Positions 25,392-34,646 of a stretch of 64,000 nucleotides of DNA are shown here, in pieces. The stretch spans positions 132,400-196,399 of the forward strand of contig CAZSBB010000004.1 in NCBI GenBank assembly GCA_964605235.1, read 5' to 3'. The stretch comes from CAZSBB01 sp964605235. Its GTDB lineage: Bacteria; Planctomycetota; Phycisphaerae; Phycisphaerales; Phycisphaeraceae. The notes beneath the pieces are model-generated. The model saw nothing but the letters and a program-made list of their open reading frames with translations. It was not told where the DNA came from and made no database searches. The position numbers were made by a program, and so were the translations under genes. Positions within the stretch are counted from its first letter, which is position 1, and each line of letters opens with the position of its first letter.

Positions 25392-27260
25392 ATGACCGCG
25401 CCCTACATCGAACTGGACGCCAATGACGCCGTGAACAACGCCCCCACGCAGCACGCCCGGCTGCGGCAGTGGGTGGGCGAAATCGTGCGCATGACCCGCC
25501 CCGACAACATTTACTGGGCCAACGGCTCTGCGGATGAGTATCAGAACATGCTCAACGCCATGGTGCGCCACGGCACCGCCAAGTGGCTCAACCCCCGCCT
25601 GCGCCCCAACAGCGTGCTCATCTGGTCCGACCCCGGCGACGTCGCCCGCGTCGAAGACCGAACCTTCATCTGCTCCGACAGCCCTGACGACGCCGGCCCC
25701 ACCAACAACTGGCGCGATCCCGAGGAAACCAAGCACACCCTCCGCGAACTCTACGCCGGCTGCATGCGCGGCCGAACCATGTACGTCATCCCCTACTCCA
25801 TGGGCCCCATCGGCTCACCCATCGCCCACATCGGCGTCGAGATCACCGACTCGCCCTATGTCGTCGCCAACATGCACATCATGACCCGCGTGGGCAAGAA
25901 GGTCCTGGACACCCTCGGCAATGACGGCGAGTTTGTCCCCTGCCTCCATTCCGTCGGCTATCCCCTCGTGCAAGGCGATCCCCCCTCCTGCCGCCATGAC
26001 CTGCACTGGCCCTGCGACGCCCAGAACAAGTACATCACCCACTATCCCAACACCCGCGAAATCTGGTCCTACGGCTCGGGCTACGGCGGCAACGCCCTGC
26101 TGGGCAAAAAATGCTTCGCCCTCCGCATCGCCTCCACCATGGCGCGCGACCAGGGCTGGCTCGCCGAGCATATGCTCATCCTCAAGATCACCAGCCCCCA
26201 GGGCGTCACCAAGTACATCGCCGCCGCCTTCCCCTCCGCCTGCGGCAAGACCAATCTCGCCATGCTCGAACCGACCATCCCCGGCTGGAAAGTCCAGTGC
26301 ATCGGCGATGACATCGCCTGGATGAAGTTCGGCGCCGACGGCCGGCTCTACGCCATCAACCCCGAAGCGGGTTTCTTCGGCGTCGCGCCCGGCACCAGCT
26401 ACGACTCCAACCCCAACGCCATGCGCACCATCACCAAGAACTCCATCTTCACCAACTGCGCCCTGACCGACGAAGGCGACGTCTGGTGGGAAGACATGAC
26501 CGAGGACGAGCCCGAACACCTCGTCGACTGGCACGGCAAGAACTGGTACCACGCCGAAGCCCACGGCAAGGCCGCCCATCCCAACGCCCGCTTCACCGCC
26601 CCCGCCGGCCAGTGCCCGGTCATCGCCCCCGAATGGCAGGACCCCCGCGGCGTGCCCATCGACGCCATCCTCTTCGGCGGCCGCCGCGCCACCACCGTCC
26701 CCCTCGTCAGCGAAGCCCGCTCCTGGCAGCATGGCACCTTCCTGGGCGCCATCATGTCCAGCGAGAAAACCGCCGCCGCCGCCGGCAAAGTCGGTGAACT
26801 CCGCCGCGACCCCATGGCGATGCTGCCCTTCTGCGGCTACCACATGGGCGACTACTTCAACCACTGGCTCAAGCTCGGCGCTCAGGCCGGCGCCACCCCC
26901 ACCTCCTACGGCAAGATGCCCCGCATCTTCTACGTCAACTGGTTCCGCAAGTCCGACAAAGGCAAATTCCTCTGGCCGGGCTACGGCGAAAACTCCCGCG
27001 TCCTCAAATGGGTCTTCGAACGCTGCACCGGCGCCGCCAAGTCCGTCGACACCCCCATCGGCACCCTGCCCACCCCCGATGCCCTGGACCTCAACGGCCT
27101 GAACCTCGCCCCCGAAAACCTCCAGCAACTCCTCGCCGTCGACACCGCCGGCTGGAAAGCCGAACTCGACTCCATCCAGTCCCATCTCACCCGCTTCGGC
27201 AAGAAAATGCCCCAGGCGCTGCACGACGAACTGCGGACCCTGGCGCAGCGCTTGGGTTAA
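25392..27260 (+). CDS. pckG: Phosphoenolpyruvate carboxykinase (GTP)
   Basis: 622 aa, normal for the GTP-dependent enzyme (oxaloacetate + GTP to PEP). N-terminal DNIYWANGSADEY near residue 38, CMRGRTMYVIPYSMGP near 125, GSGYGGNALLGKKC near 228, the P-loop with reactive Cys FPSACGKTNLAMLEP near 280, and the C-terminal RIFYVNWFRKSDKGKFLWPG near 515. GGAG lies 8 nt before the ATG. A clear terminator follows at 27308-27334. It is the gluconeogenic entry point and complements eno and korAB in this window. Confidence 0.97.
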   Translation: MTAPYIELDANDAVNNAPTQHARLRQWVGEIVRMTRPDNIYWANGSADEYQNMLNAMVRHGTAKWLNPRLRPNSVLIWSDPGDVARVEDRTFICSDSPDDAGPTNNWRDPEETKHTLRELYAGCMRGRTMYVIPYSMGPIGSPIAHIGVEITDSPYVVANMHIMTRVGKKVLDTLGNDGEFVPCLHSVGYPLVQGDPPSCRHDLHWPCDAQNKYITHYPNTREIWSYGSGYGGNALLGKKCFALRIASTMARDQGWLAEHMLILKITSPQGVTKYIAAAFPSACGKTNLAMLEPTIPGWKVQCIGDDIAWMKFGADGRLYAINPEAGFFGVAPGTSYDSNPNAMRTITKNSIFTNCALTDEGDVWWEDMTEDEPEHLVDWHGKNWYHAEAHGKAAHPNARFTAPAGQCPVIAPEWQDPRGVPIDAILFGGRRATTVPLVSEARSWQHGTFLGAIMSSEKTAAAAGKVGELRRDPMAMLPFCGYHMGDYFNHWLKLGAQAGATPTSYGKMPRIFYVNWFRKSDKGKFLWPGYGENSRVLKWVFERCTGAAKSVDTPIGTLPTPDALDLNGLNLAPENLQQLLAVDTAGWKAELDSIQSHLTRFGKKMPQALHDELRTLAQRLG

Positions 27261-27307
27261 TCCCGCGCCGCGCCAACCTCGCCCTTGGCATCAACCGCAA
27301 CCCACCC

Positions 27308-27334
27308 ACGCCGCGCTCACCCCGCGGCGTTTTT
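27308..27334 (+). terminator. Rho-independent terminator of pckG
   Basis: ACGCCGCG (27308-27315) pairs perfectly with CGCGGCGT (27323-27330) around a 7-nt loop, followed by T5 (27330-27334), about 50 bp after the pckG stop. Confidence 0.8.
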
Positions 27335-27458
27335 CTTGCGCGCTGTCACCGCTCGTTCGCATCCCATGTCGTGCGCAACCTGATCGCTCCCACGCCGTGC
27401 GCAGTTCAACCGCGCCACGCGACCGCGACAAATCGACGCTGACAAAGAAAGTTGTGCA

Positions 27459-27549
27459 CGAGCCCCGCGCGTGAGCAAGGGGTGGCGGCGCAGCCGCAGG
27501 GCCGGCGCAGGGGCAGCACCGCAACCGCTGGCTCACGCGCGCGGCTGGT
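27459..27549. repeat. AACGAGCC-type palindromic repeat, diverged copy 2
   Basis: Begins ACGAGCCCCGCGCGTGAGC and ends GCTCACGCGCGCGGCTGGTT. The arms are inverted copies with a GC-rich middle; the right end is degenerate. The stretch just before it (AAGAAAGTTG) also accompanies the 18705-18794 copy. Confidence 0.65.
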
Positions 27550-27638
27550 TACGTAAATCGGTCCATCCGCTTGCCCTGGGCGCAGCCACACGGGTTTGAC
27601 GCGATCAAATCACCCCTCCCTGACGGCTTACGGTTGCA

Positions 27639-27780
27639 CACCCGTTTGCCGTGCGGGGTCTTCGCCCCTGAAGGGGGCGCAGGCAAGTAGCCACGAGTGG
27701 AGCGCAGCGGAACTCGTGGAAACTGATGCTTCTGAAATATCTCACCCCGGCAGGGGTGAAGGAAGCTTCCGCCGCAACGC
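27639..27780. repeat. Intergenic hairpin-array repeat, copy 2
   Basis: Shares with 16390-16520 the ordered blocks TTCGCCCCT hairpin, AGTAGCC, CGAGTGGAGCGCAG, and CACCCCGGCAGGGGTG (27743-27758). Spacing between blocks differs slightly. Together with 27459-27549 it fills the 684-bp gap between pckG and the CBS genes; no gene is seen there. Confidence 0.65.
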
Positions 27781-27944
27781 CGGGATGGAGGGGAATCAAC
27801 CGCGCACAGCATCAACGCAAGGACCGCGCAGCATCAGAACAGCTACCGCGCACCGTGAATCACACAGCGCCTGACTGTTGTTGATATGTCAAACGGAACC
27901 GCCCCCGGAACCACCCCCCGCGCGCCCGCCCTGCCGCGCTGCCA

Positions 27945-28436
27945 TCAATCCGGGAAGTGCTGCTCGAGGAACTTCGTGATGCGACGCGGCCCGAGCACGC
28001 CCACCACGTTGTCGTCCACATCCAGCACCGGGATATGCCGGAACCCGCCGATCGCCATCAGGTTCAATGCCTTGGCGACCGTGTCCGTCTCATACGCCAC
28101 CACCACCCCCGTGGTCATCACGCTGCTCACCGGCTTGTCCGCCAGCTCCGCAAATCGCGGCGCCACCTTGTCCAGCACGTCACGCTCGGTGAAAATGCCC
28201 ACCAGCTTCCCCGCCTGCGTCACCAGCACCGACGCGATCCCCAGCTCCGCCATCTTCTCCATGGCGACCCGAATCTTCGTGCCCGGCGTCACCTGCACCA
28301 GCGGCGTGATCTGCATCTGCTTGATCTGCATCTCGCACAGACACTTCTCCAGACCATCCCCGTACTCCGTCGGGCTGTAGTCCTTCAGCGGATCCGAATA
28401 TTCACCGGCTTCTACCTGGCGACGCTTGCGACGCAT
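27945..28436 (-). CDS. Tandem CBS-domain protein
   Basis: 163 aa. After a basic N-terminus (MRRKRRQVEAGEYSD) two CBS repeats follow: TPLVQVTPGTKIRVAMEKM...GKLVGIFTERDVLDK and SSVMTTGVVVAYETDTVAK...DNVVGVLGPRRITKFL. Such pairs bind adenine nucleotides or SAM. It starts one nucleotide after the stop of the upstream CBS gene (TGACATG), so the two form an operon and may make a heteromeric sensor. The target is unknown; no enzyme or channel domain is attached. Confidence 0.88.
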   Translation of the reverse strand: MRRKRRQVEAGEYSDPLKDYSPTEYGDGLEKCLCEMQIKQMQITPLVQVTPGTKIRVAMEKMAELGIASVLVTQAGKLVGIFTERDVLDKVAPRFAELADKPVSSVMTTGVVVAYETDTVAKALNLMAIGGFRHIPVLDVDDNVVGVLGPRRITKFLEQHFPD

Positions 28437-28437
28437 G

Positions 28438-28908
28438 TCACGCTCCCTCCCGCTGGTCCATGTACAACTTCGATTCCATCATCTGAACCTTCACCACCCG
28501 CGGGAAATGCTCGGCAATGTACTCCATCACGCCCTTCTGACCCGTCAACGCGATCGCCTTGCCGTCCTCGTCCAGCACAATCACGAACCGCCGGCTCATC
28601 GCCCCCATCGCGTGCAATACCTTCGCGATCGGCTCCGTCTGACCCAAGGCGACCTGCGGCGTGGTCATGTAATCGCTCACCTGATCCTGCAACGCCGTCG
28701 GCTTCTTGAGCAGCAACGCCAGCAGCCGTTTTTCCGTGAATTTCCCCACCGGTCGCCCGTGGTCATCCACCACCACCACGCAACCCAACCGCTTGGCGCG
28801 CATCAACTCCACCGCGTGCGCCACGGTGTCCGTCGGCTTAACCTTGATCAACTCCCGCAAATCCAGCGAGCTGATCGGCTCCTGCTCCAGATTCTCACGC
28901 AACCCCAT
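28438..28908 (-). CDS. Tandem CBS-domain protein
   Basis: 156 aa with two CBS repeats: ELIKVKPTDTVAHAVELM...GRPVGKFTEKRLLALL and DYMTTPQVALGQTEPIAKVL...GKAIALTGQKGVMEYI. GGGAG lies upstream of the ATG. First gene of a two-gene CBS operon; diverges from the repeat-rich region ahead of hsdR. Most likely an adenylate-energy sensor with the downstream paralogue. Confidence 0.88.
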   Translation of the reverse strand: MGLRENLEQEPISSLDLRELIKVKPTDTVAHAVELMRAKRLGCVVVVDDHGRPVGKFTEKRLLALLLKKPTALQDQVSDYMTTPQVALGQTEPIAKVLHAMGAMSRRFVIVLDEDGKAIALTGQKGVMEYIAEHFPRVVKVQMMESKLYMDQREGA

Positions 28909-29050
28909 GCCGGGCTCCCTTCATACAGCAGCCAACCCCACCCGCAGCCGGCCCACCGCTGATCTGCACTATACGCCCCCCGCTCAACCCTGACAACAAC
29001 CTCCAGTACCCACACCCCGCCCCCAAGGCAATCATCTGTACGCATGTCTG

Positions 29051-29126
29051 AACGAGCCCCGCGCGTGAGCAAGGGGTTGCGACGTGACGCAACGAAAACA
29101 ACCCCTCCCTGACGGTCGGGGCTCGT
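29051..29126. repeat. AACGAGCC-type palindromic repeat, copy 3
   Basis: The most compact copy: AACGAGCCCCGCGCGTGAGC at the left and CTGACGGTCGGGGCTCGT at the right, with AAGGGGTTGCG and AACAACCCCT pairing inside. Foldable over most of its 76 bp. Confidence 0.75.
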
Positions 29127-29180
29127 CCAGCCCAGGCGCTTGGGTACATGCTTTCGCCCTGATCCCCACCCCCACCCCAC

Positions 29181-29458
29181 CCGACGACGCGCGTCGTCGG
29201 CTCAGAAAATCACCCCGATTCCCACCCTCCGAGCCGCCGACGCCAGTCGGCGGGTTCCCCCAATGTCACTTTGTCACCCCCTTCGCATGGTGACAAATCT
29301 GCAACCACAGTCAGGACAACCACTTGCAGATGTCACATCCGTTTGTCAGTGACATTTTCAAACCGCCAAAATCACATTCAAACGGTTGATTGACAGGCAC
29401 TTGCGTGAAATGTCACCAAAACGGCCAGATCAGGGTATTTTCAGGGTAATGACACAAC
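29181..29458. repeat. Structured noncoding repeat, diverged copy upstream of hsdR
   Basis: Hairpins in order: CCGACGACGCGCGTCGTCGG (29181-29200), CCGCCGAC-gcca-GTCGGCGG (29234-29253), TGTCACC...GGTGACA (29272-29295) and ATGTCAC...GTGACAT (29330-29355). Further TGTCAC at 29264 and 29411, and the tail AGGGTATTTTCAGGGTA near 29432-29448. The same order recurs at 57550-57830 and, shortened, at 60230-60404. The second stem has G:C here and A:T in the other copies, a compensatory change. It ends about 190 bp before hsdR. No ORF is likely inside it. Confidence 0.75.
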
Positions 29459-29649
29459 GTGCGGTATTAAGGCAATTCTGTTGCACGCACCCCACATCTT
29501 CGACTATCAACTTGCTTATCAGCGAGTAAGCCTTTTCATGTTTGCTACGCTGTTGCGCATTGCACTGTAATTAAGAACAGAATTTGCTTACGTTCAGGCC
29601 CCCCAACGCCGGGAAACCAAGTGTTTTTTTTGCGGACTTGACTGCCCCG

Positions 29650-32040
29650 ATGCCACATAACGAAGCCGACACCCGCGCCAAGCTCATCGACCCAGCCATT
29701 CACAAGCGTGGCTGGACCGAAGACCTCATTCGGCGTGAGGAGACGGCGGGCACGGTCGAGATCATCAACGGCAAAGCCCGGCGGCGCTCCCGGGGCAAGA
29801 TCGACTACGTTCTCCGGGTCAAGGTCAACCTCGATACGCAGCCGGTCGCGTTGGCGCTGATCGAGGCCAAGAAGGAAAGCCTCCCGGCTGGTCATGGCCT
29901 GGATCAGGCCAAGGGCTACTCCGAGTGCAAGCGACTCAACGTCCGCTTTGTCTTCTCGTCCAACGGCCATCAGTTCGTCGAGTTCGACTGCTTCACGGGC
30001 CTGACCTCCGCACCCAAGCCCATCGCCGAGTTCCCAACCCCAGCCGACCTCCGCGCCAGGTACGAACAAGGCATGGGCTTCACGCTTGAGTCGCCCGCAG
30101 CGAGGCCACTGCTCCAGCCGTACCCCGGCGGCGAAGGTGCTCGGCGCTACTACCAGGACGCCGCCATCCGCGCCGTCATGGAGAAGGTCGCCCGCGACCA
30201 GCTCGCCAATCAGCCGAAGCGGGCACTGCTCTCGTTGGCCACGGGTGCGGGCAAGACCTTCATCGCCGTCAACCTGCTCAAACGAATCTCCGACGCCGGG
30301 CAACTCACCCGCGCCCTGTTCGTCTGTGACCGCGATGAACTCCGCACGCAGGCGCTCAAGGCGTTCCAGAACGTCTTCGGCTCCGACGCTGCTGAGGTCT
30401 TCCGCAAGCCGGACGGTACGAACAACGCCAAGAACGCCCGCATCCACATCGCCACGTACCAGACCCTGGGCGTGGAGAACGATAACGGCGACGCCAACTT
30501 CCTGACCACCTTCTACCCCGAGGACTACTTCACCCACATCGTCATCGACGAGTGCCATCGCTCGGCCTGGGGCAAGTGGTCGCAGGTGCTCACGCGCAAC
30601 AAGAACGCCGTCCAGGTCGGCCTTACCGCCACGCCGCGCCAGCTCGAATGCAAGGAAGAGACGACCGAGGCCAAGCAGGACGCCGAGATCACCTCAAACA
30701 ACATCGCCTACTTCGGCGAGCCCGCCTACGAATACGAAATCGCCCAGGCCATCGAAGACGGCTACCTCGCCGCCTGTGAAATCCAGAAGGGCCGCGTCAA
30801 CCTCGACGACACCGGCATCTCAAAGGCCGAGATCATCGCCCGGCACCCGGTGGACGCGGTCACCGGTCAGCCGCTCACGCCCGAGCAGATCGACGACCTC
30901 TACGAGAAGTTCAAGTTCGAGGATCGCATCCTGCTGCCCGACCGCGTCTTGGCGATGTGCCGCGACCTGTTCAACTACCTCCTGGAAACCGGCGGCCCCG
31001 AGCAGAAGACCATCATCTTCTGCGCCCGCGACCGCCATGCCGACGACGTTGCCGTCTGTATGAACAACCTGTACGCCAAGTGGTGCGCCGACCACGGCAA
31101 ACAGCGGCTCGACTACTACGCCTTCAAATGCACCGCCGCCAGCAGCGGCAATGACCAGCTTCCCGACCTTCGCGCCTCCTCGAGCAGCCACTTCATCGCT
31201 ACGACCGTGGACCTGCTGACCACCGGCGTCGATGTGCCCTGCGTGCGGAACATCGTGTTCTTCAAGTACCTCAAGTCACCGATCAGTTTCTACCAGATGG
31301 TCGGTCGGGGCACCCGCATCGACGCGCCCACCGGCAAGTTGATGTTCCGCGTCTACGACTACACCGACGCCACGCGCCTTTTCGGCGCGGGCTTCATCAC
31401 CAAACCGCCCGGGCCCGGTCCCGGCCCCACGACGGGCGGTGATGGCCCCGAACCGCCGCCGCCTCCACCGGAACCCACGATCAGCGTCGAGGGCTTCGAC
31501 GTTCACATTACCGACGCCGGACGTTTCATCGTCACCGACGTGGACGGTCGCGCCATGCCCGTACCGGTCGATGAATACAAGGCCCGACTCGCCGCGCGGC
31601 TGGTGCAGGAAGTCCACACGCTCGACGACTTCCGGGGCCGCTGGATCGATCCGCTTTTGCGGCAAGAACTCATCGACACGCTCGTGACCTCCGGCTACTC
31701 GCCCACGGTCGTGCGGATGGTGGACGACAAGCAGGACTATGACCTATACGACGTGCTCGCCGAACTCGGCTGGGGCATGAATCCGCGCACGCGCCACGAC
31801 CGGACGATGGCCTTCACCTACAAGCACGAAGACTGGATCAACGCGCTGCCCATCCAGGCCGCCGCGACGATCCGCGCCATCGCCAGCCAGTTTGATCGTG
31901 GCGGCACCGAGGGTCTGGAGAACCCGCAGATATTCCAGACGCCGGAGGTCAAGGCGGCTGGCGGCCTGGCAGCCCTCCAGGCAGCGGGCAAACCGTCGGA
32001 CCTACTTCGTGAGACTAAGACAAGGATGTTTGCGGCATGA
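29650..32040 (+). CDS. hsdR: Type I restriction enzyme, R (endonuclease/translocase) subunit
   Basis: 796 aa, EcoEI-like HsdR. Starts MPHNEADTRAKLIDPAIHKR. The nuclease core shows Asp in KIDYVLRV and ALIEAKKES (ExK) near residues 56-80. SF2 translocase motifs: Walker A SLATGAGKTFIAV near 198, IVIDECHRSAWG near 298, GLTATP near 325, TGVDVPCVRNIVF near 540 and MVGRGTRID. A Pro/Gly linker near residues 590-615 precedes the C-terminal domain. A TTG at 29584 would lengthen it, but family starts match ATG 29650. The stop overlaps hsdS (ATGA). Base composition is somewhat lower in GC than the neighbours. Confidence 0.95.
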   Translation: MPHNEADTRAKLIDPAIHKRGWTEDLIRREETAGTVEIINGKARRRSRGKIDYVLRVKVNLDTQPVALALIEAKKESLPAGHGLDQAKGYSECKRLNVRFVFSSNGHQFVEFDCFTGLTSAPKPIAEFPTPADLRARYEQGMGFTLESPAARPLLQPYPGGEGARRYYQDAAIRAVMEKVARDQLANQPKRALLSLATGAGKTFIAVNLLKRISDAGQLTRALFVCDRDELRTQALKAFQNVFGSDAAEVFRKPDGTNNAKNARIHIATYQTLGVENDNGDANFLTTFYPEDYFTHIVIDECHRSAWGKWSQVLTRNKNAVQVGLTATPRQLECKEETTEAKQDAEITSNNIAYFGEPAYEYEIAQAIEDGYLAACEIQKGRVNLDDTGISKAEIIARHPVDAVTGQPLTPEQIDDLYEKFKFEDRILLPDRVLAMCRDLFNYLLETGGPEQKTIIFCARDRHADDVAVCMNNLYAKWCADHGKQRLDYYAFKCTAASSGNDQLPDLRASSSSHFIATTVDLLTTGVDVPCVRNIVFFKYLKSPISFYQMVGRGTRIDAPTGKLMFRVYDYTDATRLFGAGFITKPPGPGPGPTTGGDGPEPPPPPPEPTISVEGFDVHITDAGRFIVTDVDGRAMPVPVDEYKARLAARLVQEVHTLDDFRGRWIDPLLRQELIDTLVTSGYSPTVVRMVDDKQDYDLYDVLAELGWGMNPRTRHDRTMAFTYKHEDWINALPIQAAATIRAIASQFDRGGTEGLENPQIFQTPEVKAAGGLAALQAAGKPSDLLRETKTRMFAA

Positions 32041-32690
32041 CGACATTGGAAGCGATAGTTGTGAAGCTCCACGAAGGCCCCCTTCCGACAGGATGGCGCA
32101 TGGTCGCCCTGAAAGACTGTTGTCGGTTTCGGCACGGAAGCACACCAAGCAAGGCGGAAAAGGCGTTCTGGGCCGGAGACGTGCTATGGGTTTCGCCCAA
32201 GGACATGTACACAGATGTGCTGGTGGATTCTCAGGACAAAATATCACGTCGTGCCTTGGAGAAGACCCGCATCGCTGAGGTGCCAGAAGGAACCATTCTT
32301 GTGGTTATTAGGTCGGGCGTACTTGCACACACACTTCCGGTCGCAATCGCTGGACGACCTCTGACATTCAATCAGGACATAAAAGGAATCCTCCCGGACA
32401 GCAGTGTTATAGACAGCAGCTATTTACGGTGGGTGCTTAGATTCAACGAGTCGCGCATTCTCTCAGACGGGATCAAGCAGGGAGCAACGGTTCACAGCAT
32501 TCGATCGGGCTATGTCGAGGCTTTTCAGATACCCCTACCGCCGTTGCCGGAACAGAAACGCATCGCAGCGACCTTGTGCGAGCAGATGGCTGCGGTGGAG
32601 ATGGCTCGTGCGGCGGCGGAGGCGGAACTTGATGCAATCAAGGCGCTACCCGCGGCCTTGCTGCGTAAGGCATTCAAGGGGGGCATGTAA
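32037..32690 (+). CDS. hsdS: Type I restriction enzyme, specificity subunit (half-length)
   Basis: 217 aa, half a usual HsdS (about 400-450 aa). One target-recognition domain (LPTGWRMVALKDCCRFRHGS...) and one conserved helical arm ending IPLPPLPEQKRIAATLCEQM then an Ala/Glu-rich helix. Two copies would have to dimerise to fill the place of a full HsdS, which would recognise a palindromic split site. Overlaps hsdR by 4 bp. Noticeably AT-richer than hsdR and hsdM, as expected for a fast-exchanging specificity gene. The reading frame is intact, with no sign that a second domain has been lost downstream, since hsdM starts 1 bp after its stop. Confidence 0.92.
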   Translation: MTTLEAIVVKLHEGPLPTGWRMVALKDCCRFRHGSTPSKAEKAFWAGDVLWVSPKDMYTDVLVDSQDKISRRALEKTRIAEVPEGTILVVIRSGVLAHTLPVAIAGRPLTFNQDIKGILPDSSVIDSSYLRWVLRFNESRILSDGIKQGATVHSIRSGYVEAFQIPLPPLPEQKRIAATLCEQMAAVEMARAAAEAELDAIKALPAALLRKAFKGGM

Positions 32691-32691
32691 T

Positions 32692-34452
32692 ATGGCGAGA
32701 ACCCCCAGGACGAGCAGCAACGGAAACGGCAACGGCAGACGCCATGCAACGCAGCAATCGGTAGATCAGGCCGTCAAGAGCATCTGCGACATCATGCGGC
32801 GTGGCAACTGCGCCGGTGCGATGCAGTACGTGCCCGAACTGACTTGGATTCTTTTCCTTCGCATCCTTGACGAGAAGGAGCACCGCGAGGAGCAGGAGGC
32901 CGAGGCTTTAGGCGTTTCTTTCCGGGCTTCGCTGGAATCGCCGTATCGTTGGCGCGACTGGGGATCGCCGCCGGAGACGTTGCCGGAAGGCCAGACGAAC
33001 AAGCGGGTGGAGCTTCAGAACGCGCCGCAGAACGCCTTGTTCAACTTCATCAACATGGAGTTGCTGCCGCACCTGAAAGGCCTGAAGAACCGGCCCGACG
33101 CCACGCCGCGCCAGAAGGTCATCAGCGAGATCATGACCGGCGTTGAGCGCGTCCGCATCGACACCGAGCGGAACTTCCTGGACGTGCTGGACAAGGTACA
33201 TCAGCTCACGACCGAGGCCATCGACCCGACGCACGTCTTCACGCTCTCGCAGGTCTACGAAGGGCTGCTGCTGAAGATGGGCGAGAAGGGCAACGACGGC
33301 GGGCAGTTCTTCACGCCGCGCCAGGTCATCACCGCAATGGTGCAGGTGATCAACCCCAGCGCCGATGACACCGTGTACGACCCCAGTTGCGGCACGGGCG
33401 GATTCCTGGCCCAGAGCTTCGAGCACATCACAGGTAACCTGAACAAAGACGCGACGGCCGAGCAGTTGGAGACGCTCAAGCGGCGAACCTTCTGGGGCCG
33501 GGAGAAAGAGAACCTCATCTACCCCATCGCGCTGGCGAACCTCGTGCTGCACGGGATCGACAAACCGAGCCTCTGGCACGGCAACACGCTGACCGGTCGA
33601 GAGACCTACGGCGGGCTGTTCGACGGCGCGCCGCAGACGTTTGACGTGATCCTGACCAACCCGCCCTTCGGCGGGAAGGAAGGCAAGGAAGCCCAGACCA
33701 ACTTCGATTACAAGACCAGCGCCACGCAGGTGCTGTTCCTCCAGCACGTCATCCGGTCCCTGCGCGACGGTGGACGATGCGGCATCGTTCTTGATGAAGG
33801 CCTGCTCTTCCGCACCAACCAGGACGCGTTCACCAAGACCAAACGCAAGCTGCTGGACGAATGCGACCTGTGGTGCGTGGTGAGCCTACCCGCCGGGGTG
33901 TTCACCGCCGCCGGTGCGGGCGTGAAGACGAACCTGCTCTTCTTCACCAAGGGCCAGCCCACGCGGAAGATCTGGTACTACGACCTGACGGACATCAAGG
34001 TCCGCAAGAAGACGCCGCTGACGCTCAAGCACTTCGAGGACTTCATGCGGCTGCTGCCAAAGCGCGCCGATAGCGAGTTGTCGTGGACCGTGGACATTGA
34101 CGAGCGCAAGCGGATCGCCGCCGACGAGGCCCGGCCGCTCAAGGAGCAATCCACCGCCAAAGGCCAGCAAGCCGCCCAGTGGAGCGAGAAGCTCAAGGAT
34201 TTGAAGAAGGCCAAGCCCCGCGACGAAGCGGCCATCGAGGAAGCCGAAGCCAGGGTCAAGGAACTGACCCGCGAGTCGAAGGACCTCGCCGCCAAGGCCA
34301 AGGAGATCGAGGACGCCGTCTACGACCTCAAGGCCGTCAACCCGCACAAGAAACCGGTCGTGGACACGCGGACGCCCGAGGAACTCTTGGACATTATCGA
34401 AGCCAAAGGCCAGGAAGTCGCTCAGGCCCTGGCGTTGCTGCGACGGAAGTAG
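32692..34452 (+). CDS. hsdM: Type I restriction enzyme, M (adenine methyltransferase) subunit
   Basis: 586 aa. N-terminal HsdM helical domain (VDQAVKSICDIMRRGNCAGA), then the N6-adenine methyltransferase: GQFFTPRQVITAMV, SAM motif YDPSCGTGGFLAQSF near residue 225, catalytic NPPFGG near 320. Residues about 460-560 are a charged helical region. ATG 32692 has AAGGGGGG upstream within hsdS; the frame runs back to 32512 but only as overlap. Last gene of hsdR-S-M. It methylates the host target and, with HsdS, guides HsdR. Confidence 0.95.
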   Translation: MARTPRTSSNGNGNGRRHATQQSVDQAVKSICDIMRRGNCAGAMQYVPELTWILFLRILDEKEHREEQEAEALGVSFRASLESPYRWRDWGSPPETLPEGQTNKRVELQNAPQNALFNFINMELLPHLKGLKNRPDATPRQKVISEIMTGVERVRIDTERNFLDVLDKVHQLTTEAIDPTHVFTLSQVYEGLLLKMGEKGNDGGQFFTPRQVITAMVQVINPSADDTVYDPSCGTGGFLAQSFEHITGNLNKDATAEQLETLKRRTFWGREKENLIYPIALANLVLHGIDKPSLWHGNTLTGRETYGGLFDGAPQTFDVILTNPPFGGKEGKEAQTNFDYKTSATQVLFLQHVIRSLRDGGRCGIVLDEGLLFRTNQDAFTKTKRKLLDECDLWCVVSLPAGVFTAAGAGVKTNLLFFTKGQPTRKIWYYDLTDIKVRKKTPLTLKHFEDFMRLLPKRADSELSWTVDIDERKRIAADEARPLKEQSTAKGQQAAQWSEKLKDLKKAKPRDEAAIEEAEARVKELTRESKDLAAKAKEIEDAVYDLKAVNPHKKPVVDTRTPEELLDIIEAKGQEVAQALALLRRK

Positions 34453-34566
34453 AAGACCCGACACGCAAGCAGAATGGCAATACCAGTATTTCAAGGGAAG
34501 TCCATGGGGCTACTCCCCTGCCCGCCCCGCTCAACTTTCTCTCCCCGCCTCTCCTGAACATTCCCC

Positions 34567-34595
34567 TTGCCCTCCGCCCACCCGCTGCTTATACT
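34567..34595 (+). promoter_or_regulatory. Promoter of the GntR-family gene
   Basis: TTGCCC (34567-34572) and TATACT (34590-34595) are 17 bp apart. The palindromic operator at 34605-34616 begins 10 bp downstream, over the expected transcription start. Confidence 0.55.
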
Positions 34596-34604
34596 GCTCT
34601 CCAT

Positions 34605-34616
34605 CTTGTATACAAG
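34605..34616. promoter_or_regulatory. GntR-type operator
   Basis: CTTGTATACAAG is a perfect 12-bp palindrome of the form bound by FadR/GntR proteins, 30 bp upstream of the gntR-type ATG and overlapping the predicted transcription start. It suggests negative autoregulation. Confidence 0.6.
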
Positions 34617-34646
34617 TTTTGACGCCAAGATTGGGCCGGACGCATC

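Noticed and set aside
29181..29458. Retron msr/msd-type noncoding RNA
   Set aside because: Hairpins are present but no reverse transcriptase gene lies nearby.
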